Positions 23,614 through 39,204 of a stretch of 64,000 bases of DNA are shown piece by piece; the first letter of the stretch is position 1; every line of letters begins with the position of its first letter. The translations under genes were made by a program, and so were the position numbers. Source of the DNA: Glebionis coronaria (Eukaryota; Streptophyta; Magnoliopsida; Asterales; Asteraceae); contig CM046876.1 of assembly GCA_025667525.1 (NCBI GenBank), positions 477,358,557 to 477,422,556 of the forward strand, read 5' to 3'. The notes below the pieces were generated by a model. It was not told the origin of the DNA, did not search any database, and saw only the letters and a program-made list of their open reading frames with translations.

Positions 23614-23745
23614 GAAGGATATACTCTACGCGTTTATTGTATTCTAGATTACTTCTAGTAAAGATAGGAACAACAATGTATTTTCTATATTTATCTTTAC
23701 CTAGAATAGTTGATACGTAGATTATTGTACAAGGTTTCTTATGTC

Positions 23746-23752
23746 TATAAAA
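23746..23752 (+). promoter_or_regulatory. TATA box of Cop-B 5' LTR
   Basis: TATAAAA in a GTCTATAAAAGAAG context, followed by the presumed R region. The 3' LTR has the same box at about 47393-47399. Confidence 0.75.
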
Positions 23753-23992
23753 GAAGACCTTTAGGTTATTGTTCAATATAAGTTTTCATACGTAAAGTAC
23801 TTTCATTGTAAGCAAGTTTGATATCATTAATCAAAGTGAAAGTTTGTTTATATCTTGTGTGTTCTTGTTTAAGTGTTAATTCCGCATAACACTTAGATTG
23901 TCATATACATATACAAAGGTTTCTCTAAGTGTATTACTTGATCTAATCTCGTATACATAAAGCTAAATCGATCTAAGTTTGGGATCAACAAG

Positions 23993-24004
23993 TGGTATCA
24001 GAGC
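23993..24004 (+). other. Primer binding site of Cop-B
   Basis: TGGTATCAGAGC, an exact initiator tRNA-Met complement two bases after the LTR end. Confidence 0.9.
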
Positions 24005-24092
24005 TTGTTGAGGAACTTTTGATCTTAAAGAACACAAAAACCCTAAAAACACCAAAAACCCTAATTTTTTTTTTCAAAACCCTAACAACATC

Positions 24093-25660
24093 ATGTCAAA
24101 TCCAGAAATAACCTCTTCCTCCCAACCTTTGCCAAACATCAAGATTCCCATGCTTGATGCAACTAACTTTGAATTGTGGAAATTCAACTTTGAGCAATAT
24201 CTAGGGATCTATGACTACACTCTTTGGGAGATCATTGAATACGGAAACACATTCAATAGAGCTGAAAAAGTTGTTGCTTCTATTGCTACAAGAACTGCTG
24301 TTGCTGGATGTCCAGAAGCAGATAAGAAAGAAAAACATGGTAATGGTAGAGCTGTGTCTACTGAAGACATAGCAAAGAGAAGGGTTGATATGAAAACCCT
24401 AAATATTTTGAAAGTCTCTTTGGGACAAGAGAACCAACATAAATACAGAGGTTATGATTCTGCTAAAGACCTTTGGGCAGCTCTTGAAGTTGCATATGGT
24501 GGCAATAAAGATACTAGGGAAGAGAAGAAGAAACAACTCATGCATGATTATGCTGTTTTCAAAGCTCAACCCAATGAGAAGCTTAGCAGTGTGAGAAGCA
24601 GATTGCTTGATATTACAAGCAAATTGTCCTTCATGGGGACACAACTTGGTGATGTTGACATTAATGCTACTTTTCTTAAAAGTCTTGGTGAAGCGTGGAA
24701 GATTGAGGCAAGATCTATACTTGCCAACAACACTCACAAAAGTTCTACTTTTGATGATATCTACAACAAACTAAGGCTGTTGGAGAATGAAACCCTTATT
24801 GAGCATGGAAGTAAGTCTACTAATAGTAACATGGCTTTCTTCTCACATAGTGAAGGCCAATTTGATCAGAAGGACTCTTACATGCATCCAGTTACTGGAT
24901 CATCATGTGTCAACGCTGGAACATGTCCTGTCAACGCCTCCTATTCAGACGCTGACACATACAAAAGTGACTCACCAAGAGTTAAACCCGCTGGTTTGGA
25001 CCTAGATACTGTATGTGCTTATATTGCTTCTTTGCCCAATGGTTCAGTGATTACATATGAGGACCTTGAGCAGATAAGTGATGAGCACTTGGAAGAGATA
25101 GATATCAAGTGGAACATGGCTCTTGCTAGTATAAGAGCAAACATGTGGAATAGAAGGTTTAAGAAGAAGATGACCTTCAATGCAAAGGACGCAGCTGGAT
25201 TTGACAAATCCAAAGTTGAGTGCTACAACTATCATCGTATGGGGCACTTCATGAGGGAATGCAGATCTCCTAGAAGATCTGATGCTGGTAAACCCTCAAG
25301 CCAAATTGTTAAGGCTGAGGATCCTAAGGCCATGGTTGCAATTCAAGGAATTGATGGTATGGGATGGGATTGGAGCTATTTGGCTAAATATGTAGAAGAG
25401 GATAAAGCTTTGGTTGTTGAAATTGAAGAAGAAGAGCATGTTCAATATGCTCTCATGGCACACTCCTCCTCTTCATCAGATAATGAGGTATACGATGATG
25501 CTTTTTGTAGTAAGGGTTGTAGGTTAAATACTGAGAAACTTAACAAAGAGGTGGTAAGGTTATTAGATGATGTGAGTACTGAGAGATGCAAACTGTCTAA
25601 CTATCAATTAGCTCTCACTCAAACTGAGAAAACAGTTTCTGAATACAAGAAAATGGAATT
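24093..25660 (+). CDS. gag: Cop-B gag, N-terminal part (interrupted by Gyp-3)
   Basis: Capsid/nucleocapsid protein of the virus-like particle. It starts at the ATG at 24093 after an ACCCTAA-rich leader. About 522 codons are open up to the Gyp-3 insertion. The UBN2-type copia Gag domain covers roughly residues 10-240 (FELWKFNFEQYL, AKDLWAALEVAYGG, INATFLKSLGEAW). A short Ser/Thr/Asp stretch contains three 21-nt motifs (24912-24957). A zinc knuckle at about 25222-25263 has Tyr for its second Cys. Then come an acidic Ser-rich stretch (ALMAHSSSSSDNEVYDDAF) and the start of a coiled coil. Reading runs off into Gyp-3 and stops at 25710-25712, so the last 17 codons belong to the LTR. The frame would continue unchanged at 37944. 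Confidence 0.9.
25656..25660. other. Target-site duplication of Gyp-3, left copy (GAATT)
   Basis: GAATT precedes the LTR start; the second copy is at 37939-37943. Confidence 0.9.
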
Positions 25661-28600
25661 TGTGACAATCCGTCAATTTATGGTTGATATTTTATTCTCA
25701 GATATTATTTAAAAACATTATTTTAATGTTTTATTATGAACTCACTTATTTTTGGGAAGAAATTTGGATTTACGTCTTGAAGTAGCATCGACTACGTCTA
25801 AACCGGAGGATTCTACGTTACGTGCTTACGTTTACATACATCATTTTGATGACAGTCTGACATTTCAGAAAATAAATTTATCCGTGAATATTATTTTGGG
25901 ATTTTAAATTTGTATTGGTTCATAAACTCACAAATTTACGAGAAGAGATTAGGACTTACGATTTTAAATTAACGTCCTTTACAACTAAACCGGAAACCTT
26001 AGGATTACGTATTTACGTTTTCAAACTCCGTTTTTGAATTGACAATTTTTATTAGATTCGTTTTGTGCCGTTGATTCATAATTTATAAAAACGTTTTTCG
26101 TAAAACGACCCGAGGGCACGTAAATCGAGGAAACTAGAATCGAGGAGTACCCGTAAATTAATGGGGATGTGACAAGTTTACACTTTCCCACCCCCATACA
26201 TGTGGCATCTAAGTAAGCTACACAACCTACTCATGTGTCAAGCTTACAAGATAAGTAAGACACATGTCTTACTTACTTTCATAAACTAGCACCAACACAC
26301 AAAACCACTAGCACTCAAACCATTTATCATTTTCATACATGCAAAAACCACCAAATCCTCTCCTCTCTCTCTAAATTTCGTCCAACAATCATCAACAACA
26401 ACCCTTATTTGATCTATTTTAGCCATAAAATCATGTGTTATTCATACACATGATGATGCTCCTTTGAAGCCTTGAAGATTGGAGGTGATTCTAACATCCA
26501 AGGAGGTGATTTGTAATGTCCAAGGGCTGATTTCTACAAGAAGTTTACAAATATTGGTGGTCTTCAAAGTTGGTGTTGATCTATCACAAGTTTTGCCATC
26601 AAAATCCAAGCCTTGTTCATCAACCTCACATTTTCATCACTATGGTGGTATAAAGATTGTTCTTCCTATCCTCTTGTTATTTTGATTATGTAATCATGTA
26701 TTTTCTTTTTTATTGTATATGTATATGATGAATATATGATGATAAAAATGTTGTGTGGGGATCAAGTGTTGATAAACATGAGTAAAAAGATGAAAAACTA
26801 TATGTAAAAGTGATTAATCTTGCTTAATTTAGTAAGCTGTATAAAAACAGTAAAATAACCATATGATGAACTGATGAAATGGTATAGATAAATTAATATA
26901 CAGTAAACTATGAGTCTTGTACACATGTGAGAGTTGGCCATGCAATAGAATCATAAAAATGAGTGAGATATGATCAAAACAAGTTTAGAGTGCAAATCTG
27001 AGTACACTATTTTGGACGAATTTTATAAAATACTTAGAGGCTGATTCAACAGTAGCCATAGTAGAGTTAAATGGATCACATATCATGTAGTTTATTCCAT
27101 TAAAATTTGGGCTTCTATCTCCATATAGAACTCTAGATATGGCTGTTTTGGTGAACATGAAACTAAAAATCAAATTTTGAAGAATTAATGTTTAATAGTA
27201 TTATATAAGCACTCAAACTAATATAGTATAAAATGTTAATTAAAACCCACTAACTTATAAATCTCATTTTTATAAATATGTATAAGGTTAAATAAATGGA
27301 CACTTTATAAAAATGGTAGTTGAATAAGATTTATAAGTATAAAAACTATAAACATGATTTTTACGACTTTTTCGGCTATTACCGTAAAATTAACGTTTTT
27401 CGCCAATCAAAAATTGCACGATCAAACCCGTCTAATGTAAAGTTTTTAAAAGTCATATACTGATGTATAAGTACCTAATACAAGTAAAAACTGATAAAAC
27501 ACGAACTATATGACATACGGACATTAAGGAGCTAAGTTAGCGTATTTGGACTAATAATTTAACTAAATAAGTTAAACACCTATAAAAATTACTTATTGGG
27601 CTTAACCCATTTGGCCCCAACATGTAAAGTATAAATACTGATAATAAAAGTATAATTGGGCTAATGAATAGTATTGGGATTGTAATAGGCCCATTGGGCT
27701 TCAAAATGTAAACAAGTTGAACTAGTGTAACTAGTCTTGAAAATTTCCAACACATAACACTAAAATGAGTAAATGAGAATATATAAACCCACTTGATCAT
27801 CATATATATAAAATCATAATATGTATACATGATTGTTATTTTTATAAAGTCATTGGACAAGAGTCTAAGACAAGTATTATTTGTCTAGGTTTCCGTGATT
27901 GAAGCACGTACCGTACATCCGAATTGCTGATAACCCGCTTTCCCACATCAATGTGAGTTCATAGCCTCGCACTCTTTTAAATGTTTATATGAAATTTTTT
28001 ATAAATCCGCGAGGGAGATAACATGTTAGTTTCTATGAAATAGGACATTATTTGTCCCGATTGTCTGTTTATTGATTTTGACCCGAATGATTGTATGACC
28101 CGATGAATGATTAAATGACCCGATAGATGAAATGAAATGGATTATTAAAGTTAGGTTATGTCACTAAAAGTCCCATTAGCATGAATTGTGAACTACCGGG
28201 ATTTGGTAGACGCTTATGCATATAATAGTACTATTTGGGGACGATCACCCCAGTTCGCGCCTGGACGGTTGATCCCCGTCGTGCCACATTGATTGGTAAG
28301 CGAATTTATGTATGAGAAGATTTCCATAGCGTGATCGTTGTGACGACACGCTAATTTAGATGGGCAAATTGAGTTTCAGGCTAGCTACCCGTTGTTTGTT
28401 GTAGTAAGGTAACAATGTCATGCGGCTTATAATAATCCAAAATAACGAAAATACTGCTTTATGCATTTAATTACAATATATTGCCTGACTAGCAATATAG
28501 GGTCTTATTATTGATATTATGTTCGTGTTTTGGTTTTATATAACCATATCCATATAACGGTTTTTATTTTAACTCTATACAACGTTATAAAACGTATTAT

Positions 28601-29101
28601 ATGATGTTTTTAACGACAATGGTTCGCATAATGATTTTGAAGGCGAAAGCCTATATTATGATTTTTGATAAGGATTTGTATAAAATGACTTTGGCTATTT
28701 TATGGCCTATTACAAAGATTTGTACAAAATGATTTTCGGTAATAATTTTATACCGATGTTATATTGATGGATTTAATTAAAACTCTATAAATTCACTCGG
28801 CGTTATCGCTGACCTTTTCTTTTAACATGTTTTATCTCAGGTACTTGAAAGTAATTCTCGGGAAGACAACAAGAATTCATGGCCCGCACTTAAATAATAA
28901 TTTTCATTCAAATGCTTTGTAAAACTTTTTAAGAAATAATATGACTTGGGACCTATGTAACTTTGATATTTATGAATGGAAATGTTTTATTATTAAAACG
29001 ACGTGACTTTTAAGCGTTGTCTATGATGTGAGTAATGTGATATCCCGTAACACCAACTAGTCTTCCGCTGTACTGAGTTGTATAAATTTGGGGGTGTTAA
29101 A
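25661..29101 (+). repeat. 5' LTR of Gyp-3 (3441 bp)
   Basis: Starts TGTGACAATCCG and ends GGGGTGTTAAA, where the partner ends GTGTTACA, so the terminal CA is mutated. It carries about 69 bp (around 27139-27205) absent from the 3' LTR; short ATAT repeats at the borders suggest a deletion there. The frames at 26479-26685 and 27537-27860 are chance. Confidence 0.9.
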
Positions 29102-29104
29102 GTT

Positions 29105-29116
29105 TGGTATCAGAGC
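29105..29116 (+). other. Primer binding site of Gyp-3
   Basis: TGGTATCAGAGC, initiator tRNA-Met type, directly after the LTR. Confidence 0.85.
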
Positions 29117-29278
29117 TCTCGTTATAGAGAACGAAAGATTTTTAAAACCAAGGTTTTGAATAAAACATTTCAAAATCTTTTAACTAAAAACATTTTTTTA
29201 AAATGTCTAAAAATCTTTTGACTATAACGGTGCCGAAGAATTCCCGAGTTACCGACAAGACCAGACCGAGAAGTGTTA

Positions 29279-31780
<2,502 letters not shown>

Positions 31781-31784
31781 GTAT

Positions 31785-34510
31785 TTGTTGGTGAATTACC
31801 TAGACTTTCGCCATTAAGGCAAGTTGAAATTGGTATTGATTATATTTCTGGTGCTGCACCTGTGGCTTGTGCACTATACGTCAGCACCATCTGAATTAAA
31901 GGAATTACCGTACAACTGAGAGAGTTGTCGGAGAAAGATTTTATTCTACCGAGCTCGTCATCATGAAGAGCTATGGTGTTATCATTCCTTATATTTATAG
32001 ATTACTGTGAACTGAGTAAATTGACAATCGAAAACGATATCCATGACTCAAAATGAAAGATTTGATCGATCATTTACAAGGTTCTAGCGTATGTTTTAAA
32101 GATTTGATCCATGGCATGGTTATCATCAACTTCGCGTCAGCGAAAAATATTATCTATTCCAATCACTACATCCAAAACTTCTAATGAACATTATGAGTTT
32201 TACGTGATGTCGTTTGGATTGACTAATACACATGTAGTATTCATAAATTTGGTAAATCACGTGTGTAGGCTGTAATTTGATAAATTCATGCTTGCGATCA
32301 TTAAGGACCATTTGTTTATTTATAATAATAAGAATGAGTTAATAATTAGTTATAGACTGCCCTAAATTGGCTGAATAGTGAAAACTTGTACCTTGAATAT
32401 TTAACATGTGATGAAAGACTAAATCCTTTATATTAATTGACCGTGTGAGTAATAGATAATGGAATATACTGACTCTTTAAAAAAAATTAAGAGCCCTTTT
32501 AAGACTTTGGGTTTTACCAAAAAGAAAATGGAAATATGATTTAACAAATGTGTTAACAAAGGATTTTTAAGGGATTATTCCCTTATACACAAATCATTTA
32601 ACTAAACTCCTGTTTAGGGATAAATGTTTGTGTATACCTCAAGACAACCTAAAAGGGATTGAGGAAACCATTAAACCATGACTTAAAATTTGAAACGACA
32701 ATTTTTGCTTTTCAACTAAGAAAATTTTTACCAAAGAATAAACGAAGGTTTTTCGAACATTTACGGATCTTATTAATTATTTCTGATAAATCAACAAAAA
32801 TCGTGTTAATTAAATTCAAATTTATTTTGAACATTTTTCTATAATTAGACGAAATGAGAAAATTTAAAACTTTTACGTTTACATTTCATAAAATTTAATA
32901 TTTATTATTAAATTACTTGTAATAATTATCGACGCTTTAGACGTCGGACTGAGCAAAACTGATAAAAATGATAGTTGGCGAAACTAAAACATAGAAGATA
33001 TGAAGAAAGAAATTTGAATTAATATGGTAATGTTATATATATTTCATCAGGAGAAGGTGAATGTAGATACTGACACATTATGTAGAAAAGATAAAGAACC
33101 AATTAGGACATGTTACTTAATAATGAAGGTGCAAAATAAATTGCCAAACGATATAAAAATAAACAATGTTTGTAAAAAGGGATAATATAGATAATAAAAG
33201 GGGGTTCGCGGCTAATGTGATCCATTAGAAATCAGGAGCCGATGGCGTTAAATGATTAAAAGGCCATTTGTGATTGTTTAAATATGGAGGATTGTGAGAT
33301 ATAGTTATGTTGGAGTCTTGTAAGTATAAGTATTCTATTTATGTCATTTCTGACTAAAAGTATCTTTGTCTGAAGAAGTTGTACTAATGGAAAATCATGA
33401 AGGCAGACATCGCCTCATACATTAGTAAACGTCTAATTATTGCAAAGGTCATCATCTGAATTTGATTCGATTTGGGTAATCGTCGACAGACTGACCAAAT
33501 CTGCTAATATCATTCCTGTTAATGATAGATTCTTGATGAAGAAATTGACTCTTTTGTATTTAAAGGAGTTATGTAAACATGGTGTGCCTGTATCGATCAT
33601 CTCTATCAAGATCCTCGCTTCGCATTGAATTTCTAGAGATTTGCTCAGAAGTCATTAAGAACGAATCTTGATGAGAGTACTGTGTACCACCCCAATCGAA
33701 GGGACGAGGTAAAGTAACGATACAAAATACTATAAGTGTTGTTTTATGTTTGAATGATTGGCCTTTGGTAATAAGCTGTAAAATCGTTTTCCTTTGGAGA
33801 GATTATCATTAATAATTATCGTATTAGGATCGAGATCAAATCTTGTTATGATCTAATTATTAGAGCATTTGTAAGCAGAAGTTTGGATGAAGACACCCGA
33901 CATACACCCATTGTGAGTTGGACATGTCTTTTAGGTTTAAGGTTTCCTATGATGGCGAACCTATCCTTGCAAAATATCTAACCCGCGAGACCTGAAATGA
34001 TTGTTGAAATTAGGATCTGATTATTGACTGCCGGTAGTGGGCAAGAGGTTATGTGAATATGAAATGTAGATCTGGAAGTGCCAGATGGGTAGCGAAGTTA
34101 TGCCAAAAATTTTAACCATGGAAAAATGAATTGATGATCTGGAAGATCATGGGATATAAGTCCCCGTTGTATGGGACCATTGAGATGATGTAAAAGATTG
34201 GTTTGAAAGGCATATAAGCTGGATCTACCCTAGGACTTCAAGAGCTGCGTGAATTATGATTCGAATATCGAACTTGATGGAATATCTATCAAGTGAGAAT
34301 CTGATTGTTTCTTAGTAATGTTTAGATCGGCGAAAAGTTGCATTCATCAAAAACCCGTGAACATCATGGATAGAGAAAGTAAGTCAACATTAAGCCTGAT
34401 CTTATTCCCGTAGTTATATTTGATGAAACTCGCGTATTGTAATGAAATACACTTGTGAGAAAAGACCGAATGTGGAGGAAATATCCACATGGCTTTAACT
34501 CTATAAGAAG
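31785..34510 (+). pseudogene. pol: Gyp-3 pol remnant (RT, RNase H, integrase, chromodomain)
   Basis: Recognisable pieces in gypsy order. The RT N-terminus (about 31795-31960) has the LPxLRQVEIGID..GAAPVA pattern. The RT core (32100-32330) has YHQLRV and the expected F-x-D-D site changed to a Lys-Asp sequence near 32300. An NVDTDTLCRKDKE piece (33060-33100) marks the end of RNase H. Integrase (33383-33720) has DSIWVIVDRLTKSAN, GVPVSII and VYHPNRR. The stretch expected before DSIWVIV, with the first catalytic Asp, seems deleted. A C-terminal segment (34340-34510) with IMDRE and a RxDRMWRKYPHGF-like end matches the chromovirus tail. Stops and shifts occur throughout. Confidence 0.75.
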
Positions 34511-34553
34511 CGAGTAGTAAGGTAAGATGATCTTTGAGGACAAAGATCCTGTT

Positions 34554-34566
34554 TAGGGGTAGATGC
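34554..34566 (+). other. Polypurine tract of Gyp-3
   Basis: TAGGGGTAGATGC directly before the 3' LTR, interrupted by pyrimidines as in related gypsy elements. Confidence 0.6.
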
Positions 34567-37500
34567 TGTGACAATCCGTCAATTTATGGTTGATATTTTA
34601 TTCTCAGATATTATTTAAAAACATTATTTTAATGTTTTATTATGAACTCACTTATTTTTGGGAAGAAATTTGGATTTACGTCTTGAAGTAGCATCGACTA
34701 CGTCTAAACCGGAGGATTCTACGTTACGTGCTTACGTTTACATACATCATTTTGGTGACAGTCCGACATTTCAGAAAATAAATTTATCCGTGAATATTAT
34801 TTTGGGATTTTAAATTTGTGTTGGTTCATAAACTCACAAATTTACGAGAAGAGATAAGGACTTACGATTTTAATTTAACGTCATTTACAACTAAACCAGA
34901 AACCTTAGGATTACGTATTTACGTTTTCAAACTCCGTTTTTGATGAGACATTTTTTATTAGATCGATTTGTGCCGTTGATTCATAATTTATAAAAATGTT
35001 TTTCGTAAAACGACCCGAGGGCACGTAAATCGAGGAAACTAGAATCGAGGAGTACCCGTAAATTAATGGGGATGGGACAAGTTTACACTTGCCCACCCCC
35101 ATACATGTGGCATCTAAGTAAGCTACACAACCTACTCATGTGTCAAGCTTACAAGATAAGTAAGACACATGTCTTACTTACCTTCATAAACTAGCACCAA
35201 CACACAAAACCACTAGCACTCAAACCATTTATCATTTTCATACATGCAAAACCACCAAATCCTCTCCTCTCTCTCTAAATTTCGTCCAACAATCATCAAC
35301 AACAACCCTTATTTGATCTATTTTAGCCATAAAATCATGTGTTATTCATACACATGATGATGCTCCTTTGAAGCCTTAAAGATTGGAGGTGATTCTAACA
35401 TACAAGGAGGTGATTTGGTAATGTCCAAGGGCTGATTTCTACAAGAAGTTTACAAATATTGGTGGTCTTCAAAGTTGGTGTTGATCTATCATAAGTTTTG
35501 CCATCAAAATCCAAGCCTTGTTCATCAACCTCACATTTTCATCACTATGGTGGTATAAAGATTGTTCTTCCTATCCTCTTGTTATTTTGATTATGTAATC
35601 ATGTATTTTCTTTCTTATTGTATATGTATATGATGAATATATGATGATAAAAATGTTGTGTGGGGATCAAGTGTTGATAAACATGGGTAAAAAGATGAAA
35701 AACTATATGTAAAAGTGATTAATCTTGCTTAATTTAGTAAGCTGTATAAAAACAGTAAATAACCATATGATGAACTGATGAAATGGTATAGATAAATTAA
35801 TATACAGTAAACTATGAGTCTTGTACACATGTGAGAGTTGCCCATGCAATGGAATCATAAAAATGAGTGAGATATGATCAAAACAAGTTTAGAGTGCAAA
35901 TCTGAGTACACTGTTTTAGACGAATTTTATAAAATACTTAGAGGCTGATTCAACAGTAGCCATAGAAGAGTTAAATGGAGCACATATCATTTAGTTTATG
36001 CCATAAAAATTTGGGCTTCTATCTCCATATAGAACTCTAGATATAAGCACTCAAACTAATATAGTATAAAATGTGAATTAAAACCCACTAACTTATAAAT
36101 CTCATTTTTATAAATATGTATAAGGTTAAATAAATAGACACTTTATAAAAATGGTAGTTGAATAAGATTTATAAGTATAAAAACTATAAACATGATTTTT
36201 ACGACTTTTTCGGCTATTACCGTAAAATTAACGTTTTTCGCCAATCAAAACTTAGACGATCAAACCCGTCTAATGTAAAGTTTTTAAAAGTCATATACTG
36301 ATGTATAAGTACCTAATACAAGTAAAAACTGATAAAACCCGAACTATATGACATACGGACATTAACGAGCTAAGTTAACGTATTTGGACTAATAATTTAA
36401 CTAAATAAGTTAAACACCTATAAAAATTACTTATTGGGCTTAACCCATTTGGGCCCAACATGTAATGTATAAATACTGATAATAAAAGTATAATTGGGCT
36501 AATGAATAGTATTGGGCTTGTAATAGGCCCATTGGGCTTCAAAATGTAAACAAGTTGAACTAGTGTAACTAGTCTTGAAAATTTCCAACACATAACACTA
36601 AAATGAGTAAATGAGAATATATAAACCCACTTGATTATCATATATATAAAATCATCATATGTATACATGATTGTTATTTTTATAAATTCATTGGACAAGA
36701 GTCTAAGACAAGTATTATTTGTCTAGGTTTCCGTGATTGAAGCACGTACCGTACATCCGAATTGCCGATAACCCGCTTTCCCACATCAATGTGAGTTCAT
36801 AGCCTCGCACTCTTTTAAATGTTTTTATGAAATGTTTTATAAATCCGCGAGGGAGATAACATGTTAGTTTCTATGAAATAGGACATTATTTGTCCCGATT
36901 GTCTGTTTATTGATTTGGACCCGAATGATTGTATGACCCGATGAATGATTAAATGACCCGATAGATGAAATGAAATAGATTATTAAAGTTAGGTTATGTC
37001 ACTAAAAGTCCCATTAGCATGAATTGTGAACTACCGGGATTTGGTAGACGCTTATGCATATAATAGTACTATTTGGGGACGATCACCCCAGTTCGCGCCT
37101 TGACGGTTGATCCCCGTTGTGCCACATTTATTGGTAAGCGAATTTATGTATGAGAAGATTTCCATAGCGTGATCTTTGTGACGACACGCTAATTTAGATG
37201 GGAAAATTAAGTTTCGGGCTAGCTACCCGTTGTTTGTTGTAGTAAGGTAACAATGTCATGCGGCTTATAATAATCCAAAATAACGAAAATACTACTTTAT
37301 GCATTTAATTACAATATATTGCCTGACTAGCAATATAGGGTCTTATTATTGATATTATGTTCGTGTTTTGGTTTTATATAACCATATCCATATAACGGTT
37401 TTTATTTAACTCTATACAACGTTATAAAACGTATTGTATGATGTTTTTAACGACAATGGTTCGTATAATGATTTTGAAGGCGAAAGCCTATATTATGATT

Positions 37501-37938
37501 TTTGATAAGGATTTGTATAAAATGACTTTGGCTATTTTATGGCCTATTACAAAGATTTGTACAAAATGATTTTCGGTAATAATTTTATACCGATGTTATA
37601 TTGATGGATTTAATTAAAACTCTATGAATTCACTCGGCGTTATCGCTGACCTTTTCTTTTAACATGTTTTATCTCAGGTACTTGAAGGTAATTCTCGGGA
37701 AGACAACAAGAATTCATGGCCCGCACTTAAATAATAATTTCCATTCAAATGCTTTGTAAAACTTTGTATGAAATAATATGACTTGGGACCTATGTAACTT
37801 TGATATTTATGAATTGAAATGCTTTATTATTAAAACGACGCGACTTTTAAGCGTTGTGTATGATGTGAGTAATGTGTTATCTCGTAACACCAACTAGTCT
37901 TCCGCTGTACTGAGTTGTATAAATTTGGGGGTGTTACA
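34567..37938 (+). repeat. 3' LTR of Gyp-3 (3372 bp)
   Basis: TGTGACAATCCG...GGGTGTTACA. It is nearly colinear with the 5' LTR except for the roughly 69-bp gap near 36045. Confidence 0.9.
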
Positions 37939-39204
37939 GAATTTGATTTAAAAGATAAAATAAATATCTTAAAACATGAATTAGATGCTAGTAATGATGT
38001 TAGGAACATCATGGAAAGGGTTAATAGTGATCTACAGGCTAAGTTAGATGAGGCCATTAAGAATAAAGATAATGTTGGCCTTAAAATTCAGAGATTTGAT
38101 AAGGCCACACAAACTCTAGGAGAATGTGTGAGTAAACAAAAGGATCCTAAGGACATGACTGGGATTGGGATGAAATACTACTCTGTGGTTCCACCACCAG
38201 CTGGTGACTTCTATGGTGTCCAACAAAAGGACCTATCTTGGACTGGTTTGCCAGAACTATAAGAGGAGGAATTCATTCCTCCACCAAGAGTTGTCACCCT
38301 AGTTGAAGAGTGTCAACAAAAGTTGACTGACTTGAATGAATAGAAGAAAGCTAACCCTACCTTATTTGTTAAGGGTGGCTTGCTATGTGAAAGTCCTAAT
38401 GAGTCAACTAAGGTTACAAACCCGATCACTGGTAAATCTGTTGACCTTGGCTCAAACACTATTAGAAAACCTAGCATTAAGTATGCAGAGATGTATAGGA
38501 ATACTAGGTCACCTAAGAGCCAAGTTAGCAATAATGGAACATGCTTCTTCTCTTCTAGACCTAGGGTTGTGTCTAGAAAAGCCTGTTACACTTGTGGTAG
38601 CCTTTCACATTTAGCATATAAGTGTGTCAACGCTTCAAAAGTCAACGTTGTTAGAAAGTCAAACGTTATCAGACCCAAACCTTATGTGCAGCAACGTCCA
38701 CAAGTTGTTAGACCTGCCCCATTCTTCACTAGAGGAACTAACACACATGGACAAAGACCATTTCAAAAGACAAATACTTGGTCTAATAGGCAATGGCTTT
38801 CTGTAGCAAACCCTAAGTTCAACGCTGACAAGGTAAATTTCAGCGTTGACAAGACCAAATCCAACGCTGACAGAAACGTGACCAGACCTAAATATTTGCA
38901 ACCACAGGGTAAGGGGTCTAAAGCTTCTTCAAGCTTAACATGGAGACCTAAGAAAGATCAAAACCCTAATGATAATGGGATTTCAATGACGTACAACATA
39001 TTTAATTACATTTCAAAGGTCATTACAAAACCTATTGGGGTTAACTGGGTATTTCATCCAAAGAGGGATGAAAATGGGGTTGTTATGAGAACTAAGTCTA
39101 TTCTTATTGAACAACCAGATGAATCCAAGTCTGCTAAGGCTTGGATTCCAAAGAAAACTAACTTGTTTTCTTTATGTGCAGGGCATTCAAAGACAGGTCA
39201 ATGA
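37939..39204 (+). pseudogene. gag: Cop-B gag, C-terminal part
   Basis: Resumes Cop-B gag after Gyp-3 in the same phase. It holds a coiled coil (37944-38100), a KATQT segment (38101-38115) that fits the dynein-light-chain LC8 consensus, a VPPPAGDF..KDLSWTGLPEL block, an intact second zinc knuckle (C-x2-C-x4-H-x4-C, 38584-38625) and a basic, Pro/Asn-rich tail with six 21-nt motifs (38629-38872). Nonsense codons stand at 38260 (TAA) and 38341 (TAG). The frame ends with TGA at 39202, overlapping the pol frame by about 100 nt. Confidence 0.85.

Larger units (their letters stand above)
23474..23990 (+). repeat. 5' LTR of Cop-B (517 bp)
   Basis: TGTTGGGAAT...GGGATCAACA. It contains six RRCGYTGAYA motifs (23505-23613), a TATAAAA box (23746-23752) and CCGCATAACACTTAG near the U5 end. 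An ATG-less frame is open across the motif array, but the region acts as promoter and I do not call a gene. Confidence 0.95.

Noticed and set aside
23498..23776. Frames in the Cop-B LTRs (both strands, both copies)
   Set aside because: They are open because of the 21-nt repeat inside a promoter region; identical in both LTRs, so not independent support for a gene.
27537..27860. 107-residue hydrophobic frame in Gyp-3 LTRs (also 36375-36698), minus strand
   Set aside because: Appears twice only because the LTR is duplicated; AT-rich, antisense to the element and without known domain.
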